Source: Oscillospiraceae bacterium
Lineage (GTDB): Bacteria; Bacillota; Clostridia; Christensenellales; Aristaeellaceae
Assembly: GCA_031270865.1 (NCBI GenBank)
Contig: JAISWI010000016.1
Coordinates: 1 to 40,693, forward strand
DNA length: 40,693 nt
Direction of reading: 5' to 3'
The notes under the pieces are model-generated. The model was not told where the DNA came from. It ran no database searches and was given only the letters and a program-made list of their open reading frames with translations. How positions within the stretch are numbered: the first letter of the stretch is position 1; each line of letters opens with the position of its first letter. A program made the position numbers and the translations under genes. Shown piece after piece: positions 26,289-35,217 of the stretch.

Positions 26289-27269
26289 ATGGCGAGGATC
26301 ATCGGCAGGCCGCTGCCTAATATGCCCTGGCAGGACAAACCTGCGGGCGAGCTTAACGCGGTGTGGCGGTATGACCGCAACCCCATCGTCCCGCGCGACG
26401 CGGTGCCGTGCGCCAACTCGATATTCAACTCGGCGGTCGTGCCGTACCAGGGCGGGTTCGCCGGGGTGTTCCGGATCGACGACAGGCGGCGCGAGATGCG
26501 CATCCACTCCGCGCGGTCGGACGACGGGCTGAAGTGGGACATCGACCCCGAGCCGTTCAACCTCGTCAACCCGCTGGCCGACGAGGTAGGGCCTTTCGTA
26601 TACGGGTATGACCCGCGCTGCTGCGAGATCGACGGCGAGTTCATCGTCAGCTGGTGCAACGGCTACCACGGTCCCACCATCGGAATGGCGAAGACCCGCG
26701 ACTTCAGGACATACACGCAGCTGGAGAACGCGTTCCTCCCATTTAACAGGAACGGCGTGATGTTCCCCAGGCGGATCGGCGGCAACTACGCTATGCTCTC
26801 CAGGCCTAGCGACAACGGGCATACCCCATTCGGTGATATTTACTACTCCGAGAGCCCCGATTTGGTATATTGGGGCAAACATCGGTATGTGATGGGCACG
26901 GCGGGTGGCTGGCAGTCCACCAAGGTAGGCGCGGGACCGATACCCATCGAGACCGACGAGGGCTGGCTGCTGTTCTATCACGGCGTGCTGACCAGCTGCA
27001 ACGGGTTCGTGTACTCGTTCGGCGCGTGCCTGCTGGATATAGACCAGCCGTGGAAGGTGATCGCCAGGACCGCGCCTTACCTGCTGAGCCCTCAGAGAAT
27101 CTACGAGCAGGTGGGAGACGTCCCCAACGTCGCGTTCCCATGCGCCGCGCTCACGGACGCCGACACCGGGCGTATCGCGATATACTACGGCGGCGCGGAC
27201 ACCGTGATCTGCTTGGCGTTCTGCGAGGTCGGCGAGGTCGCGGACTTCATCAAGGCGAACCGTATGTGA
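26289..27269 (+). CDS. Glycoside hydrolase family 130 protein (mannosylglucose or manno-oligosaccharide phosphorylase type)
   Basis: 326 aa, the usual GH130 length, forming a five-bladed propeller. Members phosphorolyse beta-mannosides (beta-1,4-mannosylglucose or manno-oligosaccharides) to mannose-1-phosphate; some are hydrolases. The proton-donor Asp108 lies in the conserved GYDPR, and the phosphate-pocket residues are suggested by FPRRIGGNYAMLSRP and GWLLFYHGV. There is no signal peptide, so it acts in the cytoplasm on imported sugar. It has its own promoter and is followed by birA on the opposite strand. Close to the divergent sugar importer, which may supply its substrate; that link is inferred. 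Confidence 0.92.
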   Translation: MARIIGRPLPNMPWQDKPAGELNAVWRYDRNPIVPRDAVPCANSIFNSAVVPYQGGFAGVFRIDDRRREMRIHSARSDDGLKWDIDPEPFNLVNPLADEVGPFVYGYDPRCCEIDGEFIVSWCNGYHGPTIGMAKTRDFRTYTQLENAFLPFNRNGVMFPRRIGGNYAMLSRPSDNGHTPFGDIYYSESPDLVYWGKHRYVMGTAGGWQSTKVGAGPIPIETDEGWLLFYHGVLTSCNGFVYSFGACLLDIDQPWKVIARTAPYLLSPQRIYEQVGDVPNVAFPCAALTDADTGRIAIYYGGADTVICLAFCEVGEVADFIKANRM

Positions 27270-27294
27270 ATATAGTGGTTCTGGCGGCGCGGGT

Positions 27295-28260
27295 TCACCT
27301 CACCGACACGTCCGCCGCCCACACCGGACGCAACGCGCCGCCATCCATCCTCACGATCAGCTCACCCGCCGCCCCGATAGCCTCCGCTTTCGCGGCGTAT
27401 GTCCCCGCGTCCGCCGCGACCGTAACCTCCCTGCCCAGCGTCACCGACCGCGACGCGTACGCCGGGAGGAATACCTCGCGGTAGAACGCGTTGCCGCCGG
27501 CCTCCAGCCTCCTGTACCAATCCCAGAATCGGGAGGCGAACGCCCGTACCACGTCGCCGCGCTTGACCGGTTTACCGCCCTCGATCGCCAGCGAGGTCGC
27601 GGTCTCGGCCAGCGCTTCGGGGAAGTCCGACCGCCGCTGCGAGACGTTTATGCCCACGCCCATTACCAGGCGCTGGACCCGCTCCGCCTCGACGGACATC
27701 TCCAGCAGTATCCCGCACAGCTTGCGGCCATTGAGCATCAGGTCGTTCGGCCACTTTACGCCGGGGAATAGGCCTGTTGCGTCATGGCAAGCCTCCGCCG
27801 CCGCGACCGCCGCGACCAGCGGTATCCGTTGCGCCTCCGACGGCGGTCTGGCAGGCCTCAACACCAGAGAGAACCACGCCCCGCCCAGCGGCGACGCCCA
27901 GCCGCGCTCCCGCCGTCCCCTGCCGCCAGTCTGGACCTCCGCCAGCACGAGCGTCCCCTCCTCCGCTCCTTGACGCGCAAGCTCGGCCGCGCGAGTGTTG
28001 GTGGATCCCACCAGTTCATGCCAGTATTCTATCTCGCAGCCTGGTATGTCTAACAACGGCGGGAAGAGGGGATCCTCCGGCGGAATCAGGCGATAACCAA
28101 GTTTGCCGGAGGACTCAATTGTCAGGCCCTTCGCCCGCGCTTGCTCGACTTGCTTCCACACCGCCGCGCGCGTCACGCCGAGATACGCGCCGATGTCTTC
28201 GCCGGTGTGGTGTAAGCCGTCAGCTAGGATTTCGACGATGGTTTCGTTGTTTCTGTACAT
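27295..28260 (-). CDS. birA: Bifunctional biotin--[acetyl-CoA-carboxylase] ligase / biotin repressor
   Basis: 321 aa. Residues 1-60 are a winged helix (GAYLGVTRAAVWKQVEQARA) and the rest the ligase. Biotinyl-AMP motifs are GSTNTRAAELA (85-95), the flexible loop GRGRRERGW (113-121), KWPND (169-173) and the catalytic Lys180 in GRKLCGILLE. A C-terminal SH3-like domain follows. It attaches biotin to carboxylase carrier proteins and, with the N-terminal domain, can repress biotin genes. Ribosome site GGAGG 6 nt from the ATG. No biotin operon or BirA operator lies in the window. Confidence 0.95.
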   Translation of the reverse strand: MYRNNETIVEILADGLHHTGEDIGAYLGVTRAAVWKQVEQARAKGLTIESSGKLGYRLIPPEDPLFPPLLDIPGCEIEYWHELVGSTNTRAAELARQGAEEGTLVLAEVQTGGRGRRERGWASPLGGAWFSLVLRPARPPSEAQRIPLVAAVAAAEACHDATGLFPGVKWPNDLMLNGRKLCGILLEMSVEAERVQRLVMGVGINVSQRRSDFPEALAETATSLAIEGGKPVKRGDVVRAFASRFWDWYRRLEAGGNAFYREVFLPAYASRSVTLGREVTVAADAGTYAAKAEAIGAAGELIVRMDGGALRPVWAADVSVR

Positions 28261-28436
28261 AATGCGCCTCCAAGAGCGGCTATGCCATATTATGGACGGT
28301 TTGGCCCGGTTGGTACGTTATATAAGCGTGAGGCGAACAACATGACGCGTCCCCAGGGCATTGTCTGCCATATCCTGACCGTGGGATTGGTGAGTCTTTC
28401 GGGCTTCGCCCTTTACGGAGGGTGCGCTGGGTTGGG

Positions 28437-28513
28437 TACGCTGGGGCTCCGCCCCAGACCCCGCAAGGGGGTTTCACCCCCCTTGCCCCCCTGACCAGCG
28501 TGACGCTGGACCC
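28437..28513 (-). repeat. Family-1 palindromic intergenic repeat, copy D (truncated)
   Basis: On the minus strand it matches copy A from GGGTCCAGCG through the three hairpins and continues into the shared tail with GGGCGAAGCCC (to about 28400). The first 26 bp of the full element are missing. It lies between birA and the ATPase gene; the remainder of 28261-28566 holds an 11-bp palindrome CCATATTATGG near birA and no gene. Confidence 0.9.
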
Positions 28514-28566
28514 ATGTGTCGATGCGGCGGGTTGATTCCTATAATATCCCGATCTTGGAGGTAAGT

Positions 28567-31500
28567 ATGCCGAAGCCTACGGCGCCGGAACGGCGCGTCG
28601 CCCTACTCCCCCGTCTGGCCGCTGGCCATGGCGTACAAGCGCCCGAGAACGCGCATTGGACTGCCCGCGCCTCCGCGTTAACCCTCATCAGCCGCTCTAT
28701 CGACGTGCCATCCTCCTCTGAGAAAGCGCATTCCATCCCCGACCTATTCAGCCAGTCCATGCAATTTGACTTCGACCTGTCCATCCGCGCCCCCGAAGCC
28801 GTCTCAACCTGGCAGGGCCTCCTGGCGACCCTCCTCCTCACAACCATCGGCGGCCATCTCCGCGCCCGCACAATCCTCCTCGCGTCCCTACCCAACTCCC
28901 CGTTCTCCCGCATCCTTCGCGAGACCGCGCAGCGCCGCTCTATCGACCGCTTTACGCTGTTCGAACTCCGCCACCCTGACGGAACCTATTCCTCCATCGC
29001 GTTTCGTTTCCCCTCCATGCCCTCTATGATCTGCCCTTCCGCGCAGCTTCGCGGCCCCTTCGAACCCGCCTACCCCTGGCTCACGCCCACCTCCGTCACT
29101 GCCCCCCGCGCCTTACTCGCCGACCCCGCGCTCCGCCCGGCGGCCATCGCGCTGCGCAACGAGCTTTACGCGCTCCGCGAGCGCTCCATCCCCGCCGCCG
29201 AGAACCGTGACGGGCTTCAACTCGCGCTCATCCGCGAATTTTTCCAAACCCTTGACGCCTTAGGCGACGAAATCTCCGACTACCCAGTCAACGAGCGTGT
29301 CCGCGAGATCCTCTTCACTGAGGAACGCCCGGCCGCTTCGATAACCTCGCCCGCCCCGTCCGCCCCTTCCATCTTCACGGACCGTATCTGCCTGTTCCGT
29401 GTCGGCCCGGACTACAACCATCTCAGCGCTGTCCAATCCCCCACAATGATAATCCGCCATAACGATTCCGACACCCCTTGGCGCGCGCTCCTACCCATCC
29501 GACGCGCCTGGGCGCGTCAGCGCATGCCCGATCTTCGTTCCGGCGCGATCAAGACCCGCCTCCGCTGGCGTTACGGCGCGGTTGAAGCCACCCTCGTCGA
29601 TTCCAAAGACGAGCCAATCGCCTACCGCCTCTACCGCGCTCAGGACCTCATCAACCTCTCGAACACCAAAACTATGCCCCGCGTCGCGGTCTGGCCGCCT
29701 AAGTCAATGCCCGGCTGGAGTCGCTACTACCTGTTCCAGTCCGGCACGGAGGACATGCTCCCGCTAGGCGCGGCGCCGCTGGACGCCGACCCGTCCACGG
29801 TCAGCGAGGTAACGCTCCTGACCCGCATGCCGGACGGCCTCTCCTTCTCGCTGGGCAAGGAGGAAACGGGCATACTCGCGCCGCGGTTCGAAACCATCGC
29901 GAACCCGAAAACCCTTGAGCTTCACATCGGCTTCGACTTCGGCACCACGGGCACCACCGTTTACAAGCACGACCCGTCCTCCGGCGTGACCGCGCCGCTC
30001 TCATTCTCGAAGGATGGCTCGCTGTTCATATTCGGACGCGCCGCCGACGCCGAGCTGGACATGACCGCCCGGTTTGTCAACGACAACATTGCCGACCGCG
30101 CGACCCATTACACCCTCTTGCGCCGCAAGGACGAGCCGCTTCAGGAGGGCCGCGCGATCATCCAAACGGCGATACCATTCCTATGGGAATCGCGCTTCCG
30201 ACCGGAACTTATACGCGACGTGTCCGACGATCTGAAGTGGAGCGCGTTAGGCTCGGACAAACTCCGGGCGCATCTGTTCCTTGAGCAATACCTGATGATG
30301 GCGCTGTGGCACGCGGCCCAGCACGGGGCGAAGTATGTCCACTGGCGGGCGTCATACCCGCTGTCCATGCTGGGCCGCCAGCAGGAGGACTACGTCTCCA
30401 AGATGCAGGCGATCATCTCCAGCCTGTGCCAGAACGCTTACCGGCTCCCTTACGACGCGAACTTCTGCTCGGAGTCGGAGGCCGTCGGGTTCATGCTGAT
30501 GGATAACGGGATACAGGCCCGCTTCATGGATGGATTGACGGTCAACGACGAGACGGGGTTCTTCTGCGTGGACATCGGCGGCGGCACGACCGACATGTCG
30601 CTGTGGCTGGGACGCAGGCTGTTGATGCAGGCCTCGCTGAAGTGGGCCGGCAACGCGATCCTCTGCGACACGGTCACGCGCGAAAACCATGGCCCCGACC
30701 GCGCTCCGCGCCGCAACCTGATCGACTCATTCTTCTCGTTCAGGGGGCAGACCGCCTCGCCCGAGCACCGCGCCGCGCTTGCCGCCGCGCTGGACGAGGG
30801 CCGCGCGGGTGAATTCCGCCGCGTGTGGAACGTCCTCGCCGACGAGATCGCCGACTCGATAAAGGGACTCCACCGCACAGCCGAACCATTACTAAATTAT
30901 ATCAATATACTGCGGTTCAACCTGTACCTGCTGTTCTATTTCGCGGGCTGGATGGCGCGTGAGGCCGCAAGCGAGATGGGCGAATCGAAGGCGTCCGGGC
31001 TGACGGGGCGGACTCTGCCCGTCGCGGTACTGGGCAACGGCGCGAAGATGCTGATGATGCTCTACAACGACGTGGAGTTGGTCACGCAGGCCGACGAGGA
31101 CGGCGTGGAGCGGCTGCGCCCGGTAGAGCGGCGCAACGAGTCGCGCTATCAGGAGGAGATGGCCAGGCTGAAACGCGCGTTCACCGTGGGATGCGGCGGC
31201 AAACGTATCGACGCGACGATCATCGAGCCGTTCATGCCCAAGCAGGAGACGGCGTCCGGGCTAGCGCTAGCGCCGGAGGCGTACCTGCTGCAACGCGCCG
31301 CCGGACCCGCCGACGAAGCCAGACGCGCCGGATGGCCGAACCGAAGCGCGTACAAAACATCCGACGACGGCGTGGTATACCAGGCGATGACCGACGACTT
31401 CAAGGAACTGATCGACGGCAGTTTCGCCGCGCTGCGCGAGTCGTTCGACGACGACGCCGAGTTCCTGGAATTCCTCTCATCGGTGTTCGATCCGCCGCTG

Positions 31501-31671
31501 GGCGCGGACCGTTACAACTTTGAGGCGTACTTCCGCGGCGTATGGCTGCAGTGCAAGCGGCATAATCCGGAGCCGACACTGCCCGGGCAGCCGCTGCCGA
31601 TAAAGAACTCGATCGCGGGCCGATTCGTCGAAGTTTTGGCCGCGATGAACAGAATGATGCGTACAGCGTGA
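28567..31671 (+). CDS. Large actin/Hsp70-superfamily ATPase with unknown N-terminal domain
   Basis: 1034 aa from the ATG at 28567 (GGAGG 5 nt upstream). Residues about 455-870 carry the ASKHA ATPase motifs in order: phosphate-1 IGFDFGTTGTTVY, phosphate-2 FFCVDIGGGTTDMSLW, adenosine motif LPVAVLGNGAKMLMM. It is cytosolic, with no signal or membrane helix. The N-terminal 1-450 is a separate mixed alpha/beta region that I cannot match to a family, and the C-terminal 160 residues are also unassigned. It lacks an Hsp70 substrate domain, so it is not DnaK; it is more like a specialised actin-like or Hsp70-like ATPase. Leu codon use changes sharply near residue 380. The next gene starts 62 nt later on the same strand. 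Function unknown. Confidence 0.85.
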   Translation: MPKPTAPERRVALLPRLAAGHGVQAPENAHWTARASALTLISRSIDVPSSSEKAHSIPDLFSQSMQFDFDLSIRAPEAVSTWQGLLATLLLTTIGGHLRARTILLASLPNSPFSRILRETAQRRSIDRFTLFELRHPDGTYSSIAFRFPSMPSMICPSAQLRGPFEPAYPWLTPTSVTAPRALLADPALRPAAIALRNELYALRERSIPAAENRDGLQLALIREFFQTLDALGDEISDYPVNERVREILFTEERPAASITSPAPSAPSIFTDRICLFRVGPDYNHLSAVQSPTMIIRHNDSDTPWRALLPIRRAWARQRMPDLRSGAIKTRLRWRYGAVEATLVDSKDEPIAYRLYRAQDLINLSNTKTMPRVAVWPPKSMPGWSRYYLFQSGTEDMLPLGAAPLDADPSTVSEVTLLTRMPDGLSFSLGKEETGILAPRFETIANPKTLELHIGFDFGTTGTTVYKHDPSSGVTAPLSFSKDGSLFIFGRAADAELDMTARFVNDNIADRATHYTLLRRKDEPLQEGRAIIQTAIPFLWESRFRPELIRDVSDDLKWSALGSDKLRAHLFLEQYLMMALWHAAQHGAKYVHWRASYPLSMLGRQQEDYVSKMQAIISSLCQNAYRLPYDANFCSESEAVGFMLMDNGIQARFMDGLTVNDETGFFCVDIGGGTTDMSLWLGRRLLMQASLKWAGNAILCDTVTRENHGPDRAPRRNLIDSFFSFRGQTASPEHRAALAAALDEGRAGEFRRVWNVLADEIADSIKGLHRTAEPLLNYINILRFNLYLLFYFAGWMAREAASEMGESKASGLTGRTLPVAVLGNGAKMLMMLYNDVELVTQADEDGVERLRPVERRNESRYQEEMARLKRAFTVGCGGKRIDATIIEPFMPKQETASGLALAPEAYLLQRAAGPADEARRAGWPNRSAYKTSDDGVVYQAMTDDFKELIDGSFAALRESFDDDAEFLEFLSSVFDPPLGADRYNFEAYFRGVWLQCKRHNPEPTLPGQPLPIKNSIAGRFVEVLAAMNRMMRTA

Positions 31672-31732
31672 CCTGATTGGGAATAATGAGGTAAGGAATG
31701 GACGAAAGATACAGTATAGACCAATCATAGAT

Positions 31733-32503
31733 ATGTCCGGGACGGAGGCAGCGGTCGATTTGGAATGGAATGAGGGAAGCTTGGCGATGGGCTCGGCGTT
31801 TCTATCGGGGATGGCGCTGGCGATGTGCATTGTGCTGCTTACGCTGCTGGTGCGGCTGAACCGGCGCGCGCAGGCGCAGGAGAACTGGATGGCGCGTGAG
31901 TTTACGCGCCTGCACGACAACCTGGCGGCTATGCACCGCCTACTGCTCGAATTGGCGCAGCGGGCGCAGTCGGGCGCGTTCACGCCCGCGCAGCAGCAGC
32001 CCGGGGCGCAGGGCGCGGTCCAACCGGCCGCGGCCGATCAGCAGCAGTTCTACCAGCCCTCGCAGTTCGCGCCGCCACCGCGCCGGCCTGCCCAGATGAA
32101 CGCGCTGCCGGATCGGTTCATGCCCGAGCGCGGCAAGGAATTGGCGCAGTCCGTGAACAACCTGCTGCTGTCCAACCAGCCGTTCAACTTCTCCGACACG
32201 CTCCAGGAGACTCACCCGCGCCTTACGCTGCTTAGGATGTCGCCGCGCGGCGCTCCTGACCTGTGGTCCAACTCGGTGACGCTCGATCCCGGGGGCGAGG
32301 GTTTCTTCGCGTGGATCGACCAGAACCGCGCGTACCTGTTCCCGAACTACGACAGGTTCTCGACAACGCACGACCCGAAGCTGCTGTTCGACGGCGCGAG
32401 GCTGGACGCGCGGATACACGCGGTGATCAAGCCCGCGTCGCTGGCGAGGTCCAGCGATGGCGCGTGGCATCTGACCGAAAAGGGTCAGGTGCAGATGAGG
32501 TAG
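31733..32503 (+). CDS. Single-pass membrane protein with Gln/Pro-rich linker, unknown function
   Basis: 256 aa from the ATG at 31733, which has no ribosome site; the ATG at 31787 (GAGGG 10 nt upstream) is a serious alternative and would begin just before the membrane helix FLSGMALAMCIVLLTLLV (about 24-41). Basic residues after the helix place the rest in the cytoplasm. An amphipathic, possibly coiled-coil stretch (MAREFTRLHDNLAAMHRLLL) leads to a linker rich in Gln, Ala and Pro (85-125), then a compact C-terminal domain (about 150-256) with WIDQNRAYLFPNYDRF. Lying between the ATPase gene and a secreted peptidoglycan-binding protein, it could link cytoplasm and envelope. No family recognised. 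Confidence 0.75.
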   Translation: MSGTEAAVDLEWNEGSLAMGSAFLSGMALAMCIVLLTLLVRLNRRAQAQENWMAREFTRLHDNLAAMHRLLLELAQRAQSGAFTPAQQQPGAQGAVQPAAADQQQFYQPSQFAPPPRRPAQMNALPDRFMPERGKELAQSVNNLLLSNQPFNFSDTLQETHPRLTLLRMSPRGAPDLWSNSVTLDPGGEGFFAWIDQNRAYLFPNYDRFSTTHDPKLLFDGARLDARIHAVIKPASLARSSDGAWHLTEKGQVQMR

Positions 32504-32507
32504 CATG

Positions 32508-33242
32508 ATGAACAAATTCACGAAGATGGCTTTAGCGATAGCGACGATAGCGATGATAGCGGCGGCGCTGATCCCGCCCCGCGCCGTCCTTGCGGACTGG
32601 AGCGCCCCGACCGCGAACCTCGCGGCGTACGAGGAGCTTTACGCGCGGGAAATACAGGACTACAAGCGCGTCCGCTACGGAATGGAGAGCGCCGACGTTC
32701 AGCGGATCAAGCAGCAGCTGCGCGACCTGGGATTCTTTGACAACCGGATCAACACCAGCTACTTCCGGACGCTGGAGATCGCGGCGAGGGTGTTCTGCCA
32801 ACAGACGCGGATTGGCGGCGACGGGCGCGAGATCACGCCGCTGATGCAGGCGATGCTGGCCGATCCAGCGGCGCAGCGGGCCGTGTCGCCGGGAATCAAC
32901 ATCTACACATACTCCAGCACGCGCGACGAGACGAAGTTCCTGGCGTTCACGTACGCGCAGCTCCAGCGGCCCAACACCCAGCGCGAGGCGAGCGTCGGTG
33001 TCAAGGGCAAGGTCGCCGGCGTCAACAACGAGGGCAGCGTCCAATACATATCGATGGTGATGGAGGACCGCGCCGACAGGATAATATACATAGTTTACCA
33101 GCCTCTGCCGCGCACGACGCGCTTCCAGGCGGGGGACGCGGTGGCGGTGTTCGGCGTGACGCAAGGCCCGCAGTCGCTGCCATACGACGGCATGCGCGAG
33201 GAGCGGCTGGTGATACAGGCTGACCGTGTCGGGTACCAGTGA
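32508..33242 (+). CDS. Secreted protein with peptidoglycan-binding and OB-like domains
   Basis: 244 aa from the ATG at 32508, the second of two adjacent ATGs, chosen because GAGGT lies 7 nt upstream. It starts 4 nt after the stop of the membrane-protein gene, so the pair is coupled. Signal peptide 1-29 (ending VLA-DW). Residues about 50-115 match the PG_binding_1 pattern: MESADVQRIKQQLRDLGFFD and then TLEIAARVFCQQTRIGGDG. The last 100 residues are a beta-rich domain (VGVKGKVAGVNNEGSVQYIS, FQAGDAVAVFGVTQGPQSLP) that resembles a small OB fold. Probably anchored to the cell wall; the partner is unknown. Confidence 0.83.
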   Translation: MNKFTKMALAIATIAMIAAALIPPRAVLADWSAPTANLAAYEELYAREIQDYKRVRYGMESADVQRIKQQLRDLGFFDNRINTSYFRTLEIAARVFCQQTRIGGDGREITPLMQAMLADPAAQRAVSPGINIYTYSSTRDETKFLAFTYAQLQRPNTQREASVGVKGKVAGVNNEGSVQYISMVMEDRADRIIYIVYQPLPRTTRFQAGDAVAVFGVTQGPQSLPYDGMREERLVIQADRVGYQ

Positions 33243-33309
33243 TGAAAAAGCAATACATTTGTAATGGAACCTGACGCGCAAACTTAACATCAATAAGATG
33301 GAAAGCCAC

Positions 33310-33338
33310 TTGTTAACCACACATTGTTTCAATATAAT
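33310..33338 (+). promoter_or_regulatory. Strong sigma-A-type promoter of the propeller lipoprotein gene
   Basis: TTGTTA (33310-33315), 17-nt spacer, perfect TATAAT (33333-33338). It shows the lipoprotein gene can be expressed apart from the three genes before it. Confidence 0.8.
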
Positions 33339-33374
33339 GAACGCATGCGGTAAAAACGGGGTGAACGCATGCGG
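33338..33374 (+). repeat. 13-bp direct repeat spanning the transcription start and the start codon
   Basis: TGAACGCATGCGG occurs at 33338-33350 and again at 33362-33374, 24 bp apart. Each contains the palindrome CGCATGCG. The second includes the real start codon and its second codon; the first gives a two-codon reading frame, ATG CGG TAA. Confidence 0.85.
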
Positions 33375-34790
33375 CGCGTGTTTTTATTTTTATTGTTTCC
33401 ATTACTTCTAATGGCTGCGGGCTGCGCGGCGCGGGCTGATGAACCGCCGCTGTACGGCGTGGGGTGGTCGCGCGTTCTGGGCGGCGAGGGCGATGGGTTC
33501 ACCGGGATAACCGTCGCGGGCGATGGCAGGATATGGCTGGCGGGTTCGGCGGTAAGCGCGGCGGACGACGCGCTTGGCGGCGTTGACGGCTGGGTGGCCG
33601 TGCTGGACAGCGAAGGCGTGGAGCTGTGGTCGCGGCGGTATGGCGGCAGCGGCGACGATAGGCTGATCGAGGTCGCGACGCTGTCCGATGGCGGCGCGGT
33701 GATACTGGGCGAGACGTCGTCCAGCGACGGTCAGGTGAAGAATTACCGCGGCGGCGTTGACGCGTGGGTGATCCGCGTGGACGCGCGGGGCGAGCTGGTC
33801 TGGCGGAAATGTCTTGGGGGCACGACCGACGACGGGCTGGCCGCGATGCGCGTGATGATCAATGTTGTCATTGACAGCAGCGCGGTCGAGGACAGGATAT
33901 TCCTCGCCGGATGGTCCACGAGCTATAACAATGATCTCAACATCAACGCCGGAGGGAAGGACGCGTGGGTCTGCGCCATACGTCTGGAGGACGGGCGGTC
34001 GGTGTGGCATTACCAGATCGGCGAGGCGGGGGACGACTGGTTCAACATACTGCTTCCGGACAGGCTGGGCTTGACGGCGATAGGCGTCTCGACGCGCGTG
34101 GACGCGCAAGGCGGGCAGCGGGTGACGCCGCTGCTGGTGACGATCGGCACGGACGGGCACGAGGTATCGGTATTCCGCCTGCAGCTGAAGGAGGACGCGT
34201 GGATCAGCGACGCTGTGACCACAAGCGACGGCTGGCTGCTCGCGGGGAAGCTGGGCGGCGTAAACTCGGACGCGTGGCTGGGCCGGGTAAGCTCGGATGG
34301 ATCGCTGACCGCGACATATATGGAAGGTAATACCAACGGCGCGATGTCGATCATCAGGCAGTACACGCCAAACATAACGCTGGCGGTGGGCGTGTTGGAA
34401 TCCAAAGGGTCGGCGCTGGTGGGGACGCATGGCGGGCGCGACGCGTGGGCGGTCGGGCTGACGCGCGACAGGGTGCAGTGGGAACAGGCGTTAGGCGGGA
34501 ACGGCGAGACGACGCCGCTGCTCATCACGCGGCGAAGCGACGGCCGGTATGTGATCGCGCTGTCTACGACGGCGATGGACGGGGACTTAATGCCCCGGGA
34601 TGAGCCGGGCGTGGGCTGGCTGACGCTGCTTGACACGAACGGGAACCTGCTGCGGCATGCCGTGATCGCGCCGAACGCGGACCAGCGGTACACGGCAGCC
34701 GCCGCTGTCGACGGGGGGATACTTTTCATGGGGAAGGCCGTGGATTCCGATGGGATTTGGCGGGCCGCGGTGACTAAGGCTGTGCCATGA
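33369..34790 (+). CDS. Lipoprotein with propeller-like repeats
   Basis: 473 aa, with GGGGTG 5 nt before the ATG. The signal peptide ends in a lipobox, LLMAAGC, giving lipidation at Cys19 and anchoring outside the membrane. The body has at least five units of the form W-x3-[LYI]-G-x3-[DE], for example WSRRYGGSGDD, WRKCLGGTTDD, WHYQIGEAGDD and WEQALGGNGET. Each is followed by a beta stretch with DGG or DGW and then DAW[VA]. This pattern is typical of beta-propeller surface proteins. No enzyme motif is seen. It follows the peptidoglycan-binding gene by 126 nt with its own promoter, and may be the outer component of the same cluster. Confidence 0.82.
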   Translation: MRRVFLFLLFPLLLMAAGCAARADEPPLYGVGWSRVLGGEGDGFTGITVAGDGRIWLAGSAVSAADDALGGVDGWVAVLDSEGVELWSRRYGGSGDDRLIEVATLSDGGAVILGETSSSDGQVKNYRGGVDAWVIRVDARGELVWRKCLGGTTDDGLAAMRVMINVVIDSSAVEDRIFLAGWSTSYNNDLNINAGGKDAWVCAIRLEDGRSVWHYQIGEAGDDWFNILLPDRLGLTAIGVSTRVDAQGGQRVTPLLVTIGTDGHEVSVFRLQLKEDAWISDAVTTSDGWLLAGKLGGVNSDAWLGRVSSDGSLTATYMEGNTNGAMSIIRQYTPNITLAVGVLESKGSALVGTHGGRDAWAVGLTRDRVQWEQALGGNGETTPLLITRRSDGRYVIALSTTAMDGDLMPRDEPGVGWLTLLDTNGNLLRHAVIAPNADQRYTAAAAVDGGILFMGKAVDSDGIWRAAVTKAVP

Positions 34791-34816
34791 TCATGGGCGG
34801 GGGGATCGCTGTCGCA

Positions 34817-34982
34817 TACGAAGTGGCGGGCATCGCGCCTTCTGTTACCTACGAAGTGGTTGGTATCGCCCTCTGCCACCTACGAAGTGGCAGACATCGT
34901 GCCCTTTGTACCTACGAAGTGGTTGGCATTGCCCCCTATGCCACTGCGGCGGCATCTCCCCTAAAGAGGCGACAAGGGGGGG
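34817..34982 (+). repeat. Family-2 modular repeat, copy 3 (four modules plus cap)
   Basis: Four modules of 31-33 bp starting at 34817, 34850, 34881 and 34913, each opening TACGAAGTGG and carrying a CCAC/GTGG mini-hairpin at the joints, then the cap GCGGCGGCATCTCCCCTAAA continuing GAGGCGACAAG. Confidence 0.88.
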
Positions 34983-35082
34983 GAAAATGGATGGCGTTTC
35001 GCGAATAATTCGTATACAATCGTTATATCAACACACCATAACCATCTTAACGTAGTAAACCCGCCGCAACGACGTTCTTAAT

Positions 35083-35131
35083 TCTTGTCGCTCCTTTAGG
35101 GGAGATGTCGCCCTCAGGTGATAGAGGGGGC
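35083..35131 (-). repeat. Family-2 modular repeat, copy 4 (inverted cap)
   Basis: On the minus strand it reads GAGGGCGACATCTCCCCTAA followed by AGGAGCGACAAG. It faces copy 3 across about 100 bp. Between copies 4 and 5 (35132-35217) I see no gene. Confidence 0.85.
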
Positions 35132-35217
35132 GGGACGGATCCCCTAACGAGGTATTGCGCGCGCCTACACCTACCATTGTAGGGGGATTGGGAACGGATG
35201 CTACTACCTCGTTGTGG

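Noticed and set aside
28517-28545. Promoter TGTCGA-17-TATAAT before the ATPase gene
   Set aside because: The -10 is perfect but the -35 is poor and the start would lie almost on the ribosome site; left open.
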